Origin: an uncultured Collinsella sp.
GTDB taxonomy: Bacteria > Actinomycetota > Coriobacteriia > Coriobacteriales > Coriobacteriaceae
DNA length: 64,000 nt
Assembly: GCA_900542825.1 (NCBI GenBank)
Contig: UQOY01000001.1
Span: 1-64,000 of the forward strand
Direction: 5' to 3'
Shown: piece after piece, positions 46,834-55,234 of the stretch
How positions within the stretch are numbered: position 1 is the stretch's first letter
How the letters are laid out: each line of letters starts with the position of its first letter
Notes under the pieces: generated by a model
Told to the model about the DNA's origin: nothing
What the model saw: the letters and a program-made list of their open reading frames with translations, nothing else
Database searches by the model: none
Translations under genes and position numbers: made by a program

Positions 46834-47685
46834 CTATCCCCTTCCCTGCGGAGCCTTGTCGGCACGATAGCTCACGTTACCTTCGCGCCCATCCACGCGG
46901 ACTTCACCTTGACGAGTCACCATTGTTCGTATGGCGCGATACGCAGGCAGGGCGGCCGGACGAGGCAACAGATCCATGCACGACGGCGGAAGCGGCACGC
47001 GATCGTCATGACCCGATAAAATTGCGTCACATACCTCAATCACCGTCTCCAGCAAGAAGACCGGCGATTCGTAGGTACCGTGATTTCGCACGATGCGATC
47101 ATAGCGACCATCCAGCACGCGCACGCTCTCGAGGGCCCTCCGATAGGTCTTCACATCGGTGGACCAATCCTCAAGCAAAATCGTCCCCGGCCCACATGCG
47201 TCGCCGAACATGGCAGCGCGTTCCTCCGGCACCAAAAAAATCATGGATCCGTGAGTGTGCCCTGGAACGGCGTACGCCTCAACGGTAACCCCGCCAAGGT
47301 CGAACACATCGCCTCCGCGCAGGGGCTTCAATGCCCGCTCCTCAAGATGGGGCTCGAGCTCAATGTTCGAAAATCCGCATCCAGCGACAAATCGCTGGCG
47401 ATAAGAAATAGCGGCGTGGGCGCGATACACCGGAAGATCCATCAGGTTCATATGTGCCGAGCCAAACTCTCCCGCCCCCATCGCATGGTCGACATGCCCG
47501 TGAGAAAGAAGCACTGTGACCGGCAAGTTGGTAATCTGCCGAACAACGGCAGCGAGCCCGGGCACGCCACACCCCGTGTCCAAAAGAGCGGCACGGCGCG
47601 AGCCGCAAACAAGATACATGGCTACGCCAAGAGGATCGACGATGCGATACATCCTGACACCAATACGAATCACCGTATAACTCAC
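46834..47685 (-). CDS. MBL-fold metallo-hydrolase
   Basis: A 283-residue protein with the metallo-beta-lactamase fold. It has LLDTGCG, the zinc motif LLSHGHVDHAMGAGEF (HxHxDH) and GHTHGSM and GDACG further along, so the two-metal site is complete. Many such proteins hydrolyse lactones, thioesters or phosphodiesters; the substrate here is not predictable. A GTG start follows GGGAGG. It precedes the deacetylase-like gene with a 4-base gap, and a terminator hairpin lies upstream toward the PTS gene. Confidence 0.82.
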   Translation of the reverse strand: MSYTVIRIGVRMYRIVDPLGVAMYLVCGSRRAALLDTGCGVPGLAAVVRQITNLPVTVLLSHGHVDHAMGAGEFGSAHMNLMDLPVYRAHAAISYRQRFVAGCGFSNIELEPHLEERALKPLRGGDVFDLGGVTVEAYAVPGHTHGSMIFLVPEERAAMFGDACGPGTILLEDWSTDVKTYRRALESVRVLDGRYDRIVRNHGTYESPVFLLETVIEVCDAILSGHDDRVPLPPSCMDLLPRPAALPAYRAIRTMVTRQGEVRVDGREGNVSYRADKAPQGRG

Positions 47686-47745
47686 GGGAAATCACCCTCC
47701 CACGGAAACCAAGCTCATCATGTGCCGCGACGCAACGAACATAAA

Positions 47746-47777
47746 GCGCCCGAAATGCGCATTCGCAAATCGGGCGC
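47746..47777 (-). terminator. Terminator hairpin after the PTS gene
   Basis: An 8-bp outer stem (GCGCCCGA/TCGGGCGC) with an inner TGCG/CGCA stem, followed on the minus strand by TTTATG. It lies 12 bases after the PTS stop, so it may separate the esterase-PTS unit from the MBL-deacetylase unit. Confidence 0.6.
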
Positions 47778-47789
47778 CACAACACACCT

Positions 47790-49205
47790 CTAAGACTGGC
47801 GACTCTTGTTGCCCTCAACACCGAGAATCATAATAAGCGCAAGCGTTACAACAAAGCCGATGCCACCGGAGATGCAGGCATGCACGAAGTTTGCCATGCT
47901 ATCTCCCCCGATAAACTCGAGAACCACGGTGAAATTCGTATAGAGCGGAGCGTAGCAGGTGACACCCATGATCGCCGCGTACAGCGTGCCCACAAACGTG
48001 CCGATTGCCTGATACGCCAGTACACGCGGATAGCGAAGCAGGATGCCAAAGATGGTCGGCTCACCAACTCCCACGAGTGCCTGGGTAATGAAGCAGCTAA
48101 GTCCGAGCTCGCGGTCCTCGGCAGTCTTGGCCTTAATGAGAAAGCCAAGGCCGCAAGCGATCGAAGCAAACGTGGAAGCAGCACCCATGACAAAAATGAC
48201 ATTTTCATATCCTTGGGTCGCAAGGGTGCTCATGCCCAACACGATGATGGGAAGATGCATACCCGTGGCAACAAGCGGCATGAACAGCGCGCCGATAAGG
48301 GCGATTCCAACCGGACCGAGGACATCGTGAACCCACATGAGGGCGGACTCAATCGCAACACCCATAATGGCGCCGCAAGGACCAAGGACGCAGAGGGCAA
48401 CCGGAGTCATGGCAAGAACGGTGAGCACGGGAACGAACAAGAGGTGAACTTGATCGGGGATGATGCGATTGAGCAGCTTTTCCACCTGTGCCTGCACGGC
48501 GGTGATGAGAATCATCGGGAATACGGTGGATCCATACGTGGTAAGCCACATGGGTATCCCGTAAACGGTGAAGGGCTTACCGGCTGCCACGATTTCCGCC
48601 ATCGTCGGGTGCAGCATGATGCCGGCAATGAACACAGAGATCACGGTGTTGGAACCGAACTTCTTCGATCCCGTATATGCAACCGCCATGGGCAAGAAGT
48701 AGAACCCTGCGTCACCAACAAAGGTGAGCAGCTTGAATAGATCGCTTCCCTCCTGGACCAGGCCCAATGCGGACGGGCCCAGGATCATGAGGATCAACTT
48801 GACCAAGCCGCCCGCAACAAGCATGGGGATGACCGGCGTGAGGCAGCCAGTCAGCGCGTCAAGGATGGCGTTACCGACGCGCGCCGGCGTAAGAGGCTGC
48901 TTTTCAGCTTCCGTCGACTGCGAATCGAGGTTCTCGTCGACAGCAGCCTGATGCTCGATGCCACCGACCTCGCAAACTTCGTTGTACACATGGGTGACCG
49001 TGGGGCCAATGATGACCTGATACTGCTCTCCAGAGTATTGTTCCCCCAAAACACCAGGTACCGCGCGGACCGCATCACGGTCAACGAGCGCCTGATCGGC
49101 AAGGTTGAACCTAAGGCGCGTCACACAGTGCGTGGCAAACGCCACGTTGGCCGCCCCGCCAATTGCCGCGAGTACTCCTTCCGCTGTCTTTTTGTAGTCT
49201 GCCAT
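47790..49205 (-). CDS. PTS sucrose/beta-glucoside-type transporter, EIIBC
   Basis: Membrane sugar transporter that phosphorylates its substrate during uptake. The 471-residue protein has an N-terminal EIIB domain with the phosphorylated Cys27 in THCVTRLRF and an EIIC domain with about ten membrane segments (for example LTPVIPMLVAGGLVKLILMI). No EIIA domain or gene is present, so it must use an EIIA encoded elsewhere. The ATG at 49205 follows AAAGGAG. Neighbouring GH32 and ROK genes point to sucrose or a sucrose derivative as substrate. Confidence 0.92.
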   Translation of the reverse strand: MADYKKTAEGVLAAIGGAANVAFATHCVTRLRFNLADQALVDRDAVRAVPGVLGEQYSGEQYQVIIGPTVTHVYNEVCEVGGIEHQAAVDENLDSQSTEAEKQPLTPARVGNAILDALTGCLTPVIPMLVAGGLVKLILMILGPSALGLVQEGSDLFKLLTFVGDAGFYFLPMAVAYTGSKKFGSNTVISVFIAGIMLHPTMAEIVAAGKPFTVYGIPMWLTTYGSTVFPMILITAVQAQVEKLLNRIIPDQVHLLFVPVLTVLAMTPVALCVLGPCGAIMGVAIESALMWVHDVLGPVGIALIGALFMPLVATGMHLPIIVLGMSTLATQGYENVIFVMGAASTFASIACGLGFLIKAKTAEDRELGLSCFITQALVGVGEPTIFGILLRYPRVLAYQAIGTFVGTLYAAIMGVTCYAPLYTNFTVVLEFIGGDSMANFVHACISGGIGFVVTLALIMILGVEGNKSRQS

Positions 49206-49273
49206 ACCGTCTCCTTTCATCGTGTGGACTAAGCCCATTCTCCAGGCTCGACCACTACGGCAACAAAACACTA

Positions 49274-50200
49274 TTAAAGAGATGCCTGATCCCGATGCGG
49301 CTCGTCGCGCCGCAACCATGCGAGGGCAAGCGGCACCCACGCCGCGGCATACGCATCTTCATCCTCAGCCTTTGCAGCAGAGGCCGGCTCGCAGAGAGCC
49401 ATTCCATGTGGCCCCGTTGGGAATAGATGAAACTCGCAGGGAACGCCAGCATCTATCAGGGCCGCGGCAAACTGGCACGCACGAGCGGGATTAACCACTT
49501 GGTCCTCCGCGGTTTGCCACATGAATACCCTGGGCATATCAGGCCTCACTCCGGAAATCAGGTCGAAACGCTCATCGCATTCGGCCGCACCGTCGTTTCG
49601 CCCAAACAGGGCGCGCTGGATATATGGAATTTGCCAACGCATCTCTTTTGGACAGCTGTCAACAGCGCGAGTTGCCATATCCAAAGGGTTCACGAGCGGA
49701 TAGCCAAGCACCACACCCGTGGGCGCGCAGTCACGCGGATCAACCCCAGGCACCTGGCTCAGCAAGTCCGGATCATCCCAATGCTCGGCAAGACACGCGG
49801 CGAGATGGGCGCCAGCTGAGAAGCCAACCACGTATATGCGAGATGCATCGATGGCATACTCTTGAGCATGAGCCCGGACCCAGGCCATCGCTTGCATAAG
49901 CGCAATCAAAGGGGCGGGAAACGTTGCTGTACGATCTATTACAAGCTCTTCGCCTGGCTTCTTTGGGCGCGATCGAAACAAAACCGGATATCTCAATACC
50001 GCGGTATGATATCCTGCGCCAGCAAAGCGCATGGCAACAGGCTCTTGCTCCTTTGTCGCATGCAATACATAGCCTCCACCAGGGCACACGATCACAAGCG
50101 GTCGGAGCTTCTTAACCTGATAAGAGATATTAGGTTCAAGAAAAAAGGTGCGCAGGGTCGATCTACCTTGAGCATCGAGCTTGATGTCGGTCGTATACAT
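49274..50200 (-). CDS. Alpha/beta-hydrolase esterase, BD-FAE/AXE-like
   Basis: A 308-residue hydrolase. The oxyanion motif region is CPGGGYVLHATKEQEP, the nucleophile elbow is GFSAGAHLAAC (Ser at about residue 128) and the His is in GPHGMALCEP. These are features of acetyl-xylan and feruloyl-type esterases. No signal peptide is visible, so it acts in the cytoplasm. The ATG overlaps the stop of the other esterase (TAATG), so the two are translated together. It precedes the PTS gene by 68 bases. Confidence 0.85.
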   Translation of the reverse strand: MYTTDIKLDAQGRSTLRTFFLEPNISYQVKKLRPLVIVCPGGGYVLHATKEQEPVAMRFAGAGYHTAVLRYPVLFRSRPKKPGEELVIDRTATFPAPLIALMQAMAWVRAHAQEYAIDASRIYVVGFSAGAHLAACLAEHWDDPDLLSQVPGVDPRDCAPTGVVLGYPLVNPLDMATRAVDSCPKEMRWQIPYIQRALFGRNDGAAECDERFDLISGVRPDMPRVFMWQTAEDQVVNPARACQFAAALIDAGVPCEFHLFPTGPHGMALCEPASAAKAEDEDAYAAAWVPLALAWLRRDEPHRDQASL

Positions 50201-51120
50201 TACGCCACGCCCCCCTCATCAACGACCGCGGCAGTTGCCACACGGCGCACGAACGCAGCCGTTCGCATCAATACGTCCTTTGAAGCGCACGGGTCGTATT
50301 CACGCGCAAAAGCCTCATGAGTAAAGCCGTGGTGGCAGCCCTCATAGCATTTGTAATCTACGGCCACTCCGGCCTCGTCCAGCATCGCGGCAAAGCGCCG
50401 CGAGTCTTCGCAAAGCGTGTCCAAGCTGGCGGCGTGCACGAGAGCCGGCGGCCACACAACATCCGTGGCAAGAAGCGGAGACGCAACAGGGTCCAGCATG
50501 TCGGCCTCCGTCGCATATGCCCACGATGCGTACTGTTGCATCCTCGTTTGTGATAGCGCCGAGCCGGTATTCACGCTTGGCCGTTGAACGCTCAGGGGCG
50601 CAAGCGGCGGATAGTTCATGATGAGGCCACCTATCGATACCTCATCGGATCGAGAGGCCAAGACGCAAAGGGCTGCAGCAAGATTGCCTCCCGCGCTGTG
50701 ACCGCAAACAATTATGGGGCCGCCTGTAAGGCCCATTTCGGATCGATGGGCGTCACAATACTTGATGACCTCCAAAGCCGAGTGCTGCGGGACGGGAAAC
50801 TTGTGCTCCGGCCCCACGAGATAATCGACATTGAGAACCGTTGACCCAGTTGAACGTGAGAGGTCCCGGCAAAACGGGATATCGAGCTCCCAGTCTTGTA
50901 GAACATACCCGCCTCCATGAAAATTAAAAACGAGTGGCAGCGCCTGATCGCACGACCTCCCCTCAACTGCGCCATACCGATACACGGCTATTTCGCCGGC
51001 AGAAGTTTGGATTACGAAGCGCCGCGCCTCATTCCCTTCGGCCAATCTGCGTTTTATGGCTCCCAACTGCTTGTCCTTATTGACGCGATACGTTATTGCG
51101 TCATTGGAAGAATCAAACAT
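50200..51120 (-). CDS. Alpha/beta-hydrolase esterase, HSL-like
   Basis: A 306-residue esterase of the hormone-sensitive-lipase family: FNFHGGGYVLQD (HGGG oxyanion hole), GHSAGGNLAAALC (nucleophile elbow) and HHGFTHEAF (catalytic His). No signal peptide is visible. The ATG at 51120 is chosen because it follows GAGGGGGTG. A longer TTG start at 51207 is rejected since that codon is the -35 hexamer of the promoter, and a perfect operator lies between. It is the first gene of this strand's sugar operon. Confidence 0.85.
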   Translation of the reverse strand: MFDSSNDAITYRVNKDKQLGAIKRRLAEGNEARRFVIQTSAGEIAVYRYGAVEGRSCDQALPLVFNFHGGGYVLQDWELDIPFCRDLSRSTGSTVLNVDYLVGPEHKFPVPQHSALEVIKYCDAHRSEMGLTGGPIIVCGHSAGGNLAAALCVLASRSDEVSIGGLIMNYPPLAPLSVQRPSVNTGSALSQTRMQQYASWAYATEADMLDPVASPLLATDVVWPPALVHAASLDTLCEDSRRFAAMLDEAGVAVDYKCYEGCHHGFTHEAFAREYDPCASKDVLMRTAAFVRRVATAAVVDEGGVA

Positions 51121-51151
51121 GAGTGGCACCCCCTCGACCATCCGGCTCAAC

Positions 51152-51167
51152 GTGGGAACGTTCCCAC
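51152..51167. promoter_or_regulatory. LacI-type operator
   Basis: GTGGGAACGTTCCCAC is a perfect 16-bp palindrome with the central CG typical of LacI-family sites. It lies just downstream of the promoter at 51179-51207 and just upstream of the first esterase gene, so a bound repressor would block transcription. The divergent LacI gene at 51349 is the obvious candidate repressor. Confidence 0.85.
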
Positions 51168-51178
51168 TGACGATTCTT

Positions 51179-51207
51179 ATTCTGTATTCGATTTCATATT
51201 CAGTCAA
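51179..51207 (-). promoter_or_regulatory. Promoter of the esterase-PTS operon
   Basis: On the minus strand TTGACT (51202-51207) and CAGAAT (51179-51184) are separated by 17 bases. Transcription would begin near 51172, right at the palindromic operator. Confidence 0.7.
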
Positions 51208-51348
51208 GATAAACTTCGCGGAACCTTGTGATGCTACCGTTCGCCGCCATATATCAACCGCTCACGTTCAAAATGCGTGCGGCAACGTAATATGTAACCG
51301 AACACTTTTTGCCCGCCACGCGCATCCGCTCGCGAGTAAAGGCACCTC

Positions 51349-52362
51349 ATGTCGTTATCGGCGATTGGACTATTCGGAATGAACATCAAAGATGTGGCCG
51401 CCCTGAGCGGCTTATCAAAAAGCACGGTATCTCGCTATTTAAACGGCGGGAGCATATCCCAACAGTCCGCAGACAAAATCGCCGCCGTCATCCAGCAGAC
51501 CGGCTTTCAAAGCAATATATTTGCCAGCCGTCTAAAAACAAATCGAAGCTACTTGATTGGTGTTCTCATTGACGGATTCGACTCTCCAAGTGTAAACCGC
51601 GTGCTATCGAGCATAAGCTCAGCGTGCCACGATGCCGGATATCAGCCATTCATCATGATCGACGAAACCGGCGAGGATAACAAAATCGCGAATATGCGCG
51701 CGCTCATTCAGCAGGGAGTCGATGCCCTCATACTGGGCACGGCGCTCATCACCGAGGGGCACCGTGACTTTCTATCGCGCATCAAAGTGCCCACCATCAT
51801 CCTCGGGCGGACTTACGACACCCTCCCCTGGTGCAAAATTGACGACTACTCGGGAGGTCGCCTCCTGGGCGAGCACGTCGCACGGCAACACCCAGAGCGC
51901 CTTGTCTACCTATCCATGGGTTCCGATGACCCGTCGGCAGGAGAAGAGCGCTGTAGGGGCGTCTTGAGCACGCTATCCTCTGATACCCAAGTCCGCGTTA
52001 TCGAGGTCGATCATGTCGACAACCATGGCTATGCATGTGCCGCTAAGGCGCTTGAATGGAAGCCCGACTACATTGTTTCCGCATCAGATGGGTTCTGCCT
52101 GGGAATCTTCTCCGCACTCGATGCCAAAGGACTTTCCGTTCCAAGGGATATACGAGTCGCAAGCTTTGGAAACCACGCCTTCAGCAGCCTCCCATCAATA
52201 TCTCTCACCAGCATTGCATACGATTACGAGGCATTGGGACGAGATGTGGCGCTTAAGGCAATCGAGCTCGCAAGCGGAAACTCGATCGAACCGGAGTGTT
52301 GCGATTATCCGATAGAGCTCATCATACGAAAAAGCAGCGTTCGGCCAACAACGACCCGGTAG
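51349..52362 (+). CDS. LacI-family transcriptional regulator (sugar operon)
   Basis: A 337-residue repressor with an N-terminal helix-turn-helix (IKDVAALSGLSKSTVSRYLNGG) and a periplasmic-binding-like ligand domain (SYLIGVLIDGFDSPSVNRVL). The ATG at 51349 has AAAGG seven bases upstream; an internal ATG at 51379 gives the usual LacI N-terminus and is an alternative. It is divergent from the first esterase gene across a 141-base region. It shares the SRYLNGG recognition helix with the second LacI regulator at 54147, so the two are probably related. Confidence 0.9.
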   Translation: MSLSAIGLFGMNIKDVAALSGLSKSTVSRYLNGGSISQQSADKIAAVIQQTGFQSNIFASRLKTNRSYLIGVLIDGFDSPSVNRVLSSISSACHDAGYQPFIMIDETGEDNKIANMRALIQQGVDALILGTALITEGHRDFLSRIKVPTIILGRTYDTLPWCKIDDYSGGRLLGEHVARQHPERLVYLSMGSDDPSAGEERCRGVLSTLSSDTQVRVIEVDHVDNHGYACAAKALEWKPDYIVSASDGFCLGIFSALDAKGLSVPRDIRVASFGNHAFSSLPSISLTSIAYDYEALGRDVALKAIELASGNSIEPECCDYPIELIIRKSSVRPTTTR

Positions 52363-52433
52363 GCGAACGACCTTATTTTCACCGAACGCCGCAGGGCGAC
52401 AGCGTGAAAACGGGCTATAGGACAAAAAGCGTG

Positions 52434-52690
52434 TCACGAGGGAACGCCTGCCCCCGGATGCCAATCAAGCCAGAACGGGTACGGATCCCCGTGGTGGAGC
52501 CCCCACACGGGCCTGTCGTCCCACTCCGAGCTGCCGTCCTCACGCTTCGAGGAGGCCGAGTAGGTCCTATAGAGCAGGCCCATGTCGGCGTCGGCGGGCA
52601 TCGTCGCGAGCTTCTCCGCGGCCGTCCTGGAGTCCACCAAGAGCATGTCGCACCACCAGAAGACGGCCTCATCGCCACCATCAACGCAGA
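52434..52690 (-). pseudogene. Fragment of an unidentified gene
   Basis: A short minus-strand frame with protein-like composition (VDGGDEAVFWWCDMLLVD, then RTYSASSKREDGSSEWDDRP and YPFWLDWHPG) lies downstream of the LacI gene. The sequence ends at a stop and has no start with a ribosome site. It looks like the remnant of a larger gene; the family was not recognised. Confidence 0.35.
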
Positions 52691-52742
52691 GTAGTCTGTT
52701 TAGGGCTGTTTAATAGTCCGCCGCGCTTACGAATTGAGTTGC

Positions 52743-52906
52743 GTGCCACAAAATGGGCCCATCTACTACGTTTAGCCGAATACCCTCGACCATACCGGAT
52801 ATTAAGAAAACAAAACCACTGGTAGAAGGCTTGACGATTTTCAAAAAATGTGGCTATGGTCGACCCCTAGAGGTTAAACGTGGTAGATAGGCCGTTTTCG
52901 TGACAC
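52743..52906. mobile_element. MITE-like imperfect inverted repeat
   Basis: Arms 52743-52794 and 52855-52906 are imperfectly complementary; the outer 32 bases match at about 25 positions, and the inner ends share GTCGACC-type pairing (TCGACCATA). The element is 164 bases long and carries no reading frame. The rest of the interval (52691-52742 and 52907-52941) has no gene. This shape fits a non-autonomous miniature transposable element. Confidence 0.6.
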
Positions 52907-52941
52907 GGCACCAGGGTAGCTTTTTGGGGCGGGCTTTTTAG

Positions 52942-53934
52942 CTACTTTTTGAAGGCGTTGTCTAGGGTGGCGGCTACTTGCAGGGGGTTGTCGGTGCCGG
53001 CGAAGAGACGGATGGTGGCTGCCCGCTTGCCGCATGGAGCTGAGAGGCGTGTCGCTGCGCCGCCGGCGGGTGATGCGCGGAACTCGTCGGGCAGGGTTTC
53101 GAATAGATCGGCTGCCGTGCGATGTATCAGGTCGAACTCCACTGCAGGGCCAAAGCCGTGTTCCAGGACACCCGTCGCCACCGCGTGATCGGGATGCGAC
53201 GCCAGACCGGGATAGCGCACGTTGCGCACCATTTCATTCGCAGCCAGGTACTCCGCAAGAGCGCGGGCACGGTCGAAGTGGGCCTGCATGCGGGCTTCGA
53301 GCGAAACGAGGCCTCGCTCCAGCACGCCGGCCTCATCGTTGCCCAAATCGAGCGTGGACAAACCGCAGCTAGCAAGCACCGCATGCGCACATTCACCCGC
53401 AGCATCCATACGATGGCGCTTGAGCTGCGAGCGCGCAACCGAAACGGCCACCAGGTTTCGCGGCCCCTCACCAGCGCACACACGGTCGAGTGCCTCGAGC
53501 GACAGCACGGCACCCAAACGCAGTGGATCGCACCCAAAGACCGACGAAACGGTGTTATCAACCACCAGCAACGCACCACACGCACGCGCCGCCTGCCCCA
53601 ACGCGCGAAGGTCGGGCACGCGCAGGCCAAAGCCGCCAATGGAGTTCACGAACCACCACAGATGCGGGGCCTCAGCGTCAAACGAATCGGCAAAACCCTC
53701 GGACGCAGCCTCAAACGCCGCAACGGACAGCTCCCCCACCAGCACTACATCGTGGACCTCAAAACCGCGCGAAAACGCAGCGGCGAAGTCATCCGCGAAA
53801 GCCACCAGACGGTCACCGGGACGCACGATACCCAGCAACGACAATGCCGCCGGCACATGCGGTGCCGCCAGCAACCGAGCCTCGCGCGCACGGGCACGCG
53901 CACTCCATGCCTCTTCGAATCCCCGCACGTCCAT
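52942..53934 (-). CDS. Atypical Cys/Met-metabolism PLP-enzyme homologue
   Basis: A 330-residue protein related to cystathionine gamma-synthase/lyase enzymes. VDNTVSSVFGCDPLRLGA (about residues 125-142) matches the PLP-binding Asp block, VRNVRYPGLASHPDHAVA and IRLFAGTDNPLQVAATL match later blocks. The usual PLP-lysine motif (HS-TK--GHSD) is replaced by ARSQLKRHRMD, with Lys172 the only candidate. The N-terminal YSR-NPT region is missing. It may have lost or changed activity. A terminator-like hairpin (53961-53993) lies in its leader. Confidence 0.7.
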   Translation of the reverse strand: MDVRGFEEAWSARARAREARLLAAPHVPAALSLLGIVRPGDRLVAFADDFAAAFSRGFEVHDVVLVGELSVAAFEAASEGFADSFDAEAPHLWWFVNSIGGFGLRVPDLRALGQAARACGALLVVDNTVSSVFGCDPLRLGAVLSLEALDRVCAGEGPRNLVAVSVARSQLKRHRMDAAGECAHAVLASCGLSTLDLGNDEAGVLERGLVSLEARMQAHFDRARALAEYLAANEMVRNVRYPGLASHPDHAVATGVLEHGFGPAVEFDLIHRTAADLFETLPDEFRASPAGGAATRLSAPCGKRAATIRLFAGTDNPLQVAATLDNAFKK

Positions 53935-53960
53935 ACGGCACCGTCCCTTCAAAAGCAAAA

Positions 53961-53993
53961 ACCCATGACACGGGTGTTCCCCGCATCATGGGT
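53961..53993 (-). terminator. Intrinsic terminator upstream of the PLP-enzyme gene
   Basis: An 8-bp stem (ACCCATGA/TCATGGGT), with further CGGG/CCCG pairing inside, is followed on the minus strand by TTTTTGCTTTT. It lies 27 bases before the PLP gene start and about 150 bases after the LacI stop. It either ends the LacI transcript or works as an attenuator. The region 53994-54146 shows no gene. Confidence 0.75.
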
Positions 53994-54146
53994 AACGGCT
54001 GCAGTATAGCGCCAGAGCGCCGCCAAGCGCTCCGACAGCCCACGACCAAACGCCTAGAAGCCAAGCTTGTGATAGCCGATCAGAATCTGGAGGAAACTAA
54101 AGGCCTTGCTGAGGGCTCGGAAAGAACGGGCAATAATGCCCGCCGG

Positions 54147-55169
54147 CTACACGCACATGAGTTGATGATCCAGTTTGAGCGCGCGCATGCCGCGCTCCCC
54201 CTCCACGCCGTCAACCACGTCGAGCAACATACTCGTGGCCTCAACGCCACTGGTCAGATAGCCGTAATGCACGGTAGGGATACCGCCCGTCAGCGCACGC
54301 AAAAAGGCGTTGTCGCCAAAACCGCTCACGCGATGGGCGCCCTCTCCCGCGCCACGCACCTCATCGATCGCGCGCAGGGCACCGGCGGCCATGGTATCGG
54401 TCGCACAGGCAATAAAGTCAAGATGCGAATCGGCCTGCAGCAACTCACGCGCGGCACGATAGCCGGAATCCAACGTAAACGAGCCATAGCGGATCATCGC
54501 GGGGTCGAGCTCAACGCCCGCAGCAGCCAGACCGGCTTGCAGACCGTGACGGCGATCGTAGCCGGCGGCTTGGTCGTCCTCGGTAACGCCGACGTAGCCG
54601 ATCTTGCCCGTCACACGCCCAGCCAACGCCCGGCCCAGCTCAAAAGCAGCCTCATAGTCGTCGTGGTACACGCAGGCCGCGCCCTCGACGTTTTGGCCAA
54701 TCAGCACCATCGGCACGCGGCAGGATGCGATGGCGTGGCGATGCTCATCGGTAATCATGGTTGCCACGAGCACGATGCCGTCAACCGGGTGGTTCTGAAA
54801 CAGGTCCAGGTACTCGAGCTCGCGCTCCGCCAAATTGTCGGTATTTGCCAGCAACATCTGGTAGCCGCGGCGGCCGAGTACCTGGCCAATACCGGCGGTA
54901 ATACGGCTCACCGATTCGGAGTTGATCTTAGGCACGATGACGCCGATGAGCTTGGTAGACCCCGTGCGCAGCGCGCGGGCCTGGTTGGAGCGCACGTAGC
55001 CGGTCTGCTCGATCGCCTGCTTAATGCGCTCGGCCTTATCTGCCGAAATATAGCCACCGTTAAGATAGCGCGAGACCGCGGCGCTCGAAACGCCCGCCAG
55101 CTCGGCGACATCTTTCATCTTTACCAATGGTACCCCTGTCATTGAAATCGCTTTCACCATGATAGCCAT
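54147..55169 (-). CDS. LacI-family transcriptional regulator
   Basis: A repressor of up to 340 residues with the helix-turn-helix MKDVAELAGVSSAAVSRYLN and a sugar-binding-like domain (LIGVIVPKINSESVSRITAG). An ATG at 55169 follows GGAG. A TTG at 55127 follows AGGGG and would put the gene downstream of a palindrome (55143-55156), so the shorter start is possible. It resembles the regulator at 51349 (SRYLNGG motif). It lies 65 bases after the DUF4956 gene at the end of the Pel-like string. Confidence 0.88.
   Translation of the reverse strand: MAIMVKAISMTGVPLVKMKDVAELAGVSSAAVSRYLNGGYISADKAERIKQAIEQTGYVRSNQARALRTGSTKLIGVIVPKINSESVSRITAGIGQVLGRRGYQMLLANTDNLAERELEYLDLFQNHPVDGIVLVATMITDEHRHAIASCRVPMVLIGQNVEGAACVYHDDYEAAFELGRALAGRVTGKIGYVGVTEDDQAAGYDRRHGLQAGLAAAGVELDPAMIRYGSFTLDSGYRAARELLQADSHLDFIACATDTMAAGALRAIDEVRGAGEGAHRVSGFGDNAFLRALTGGIPTVHYGYLTSGVEATSMLLDVVDGVEGERGMRALKLDHQLMCV
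55143..55156. promoter_or_regulatory. Palindromic site at the start of the LacI gene
   Basis: TGAAATCGCTTTCA is a near-perfect palindrome with central CG, of the form bound by LacI/CcpA proteins. It overlaps the first codons if translation starts at 55169, or lies in the leader if it starts at 55127. Autoregulation or catabolite control is plausible. Confidence 0.55.
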
Positions 55170-55234
55170 AAAGGCACTCCAGATGAATTGATTTCACCCA
55201 GGTCGAAAAAACGTCAGCGAGCGCCGAAACCCAA

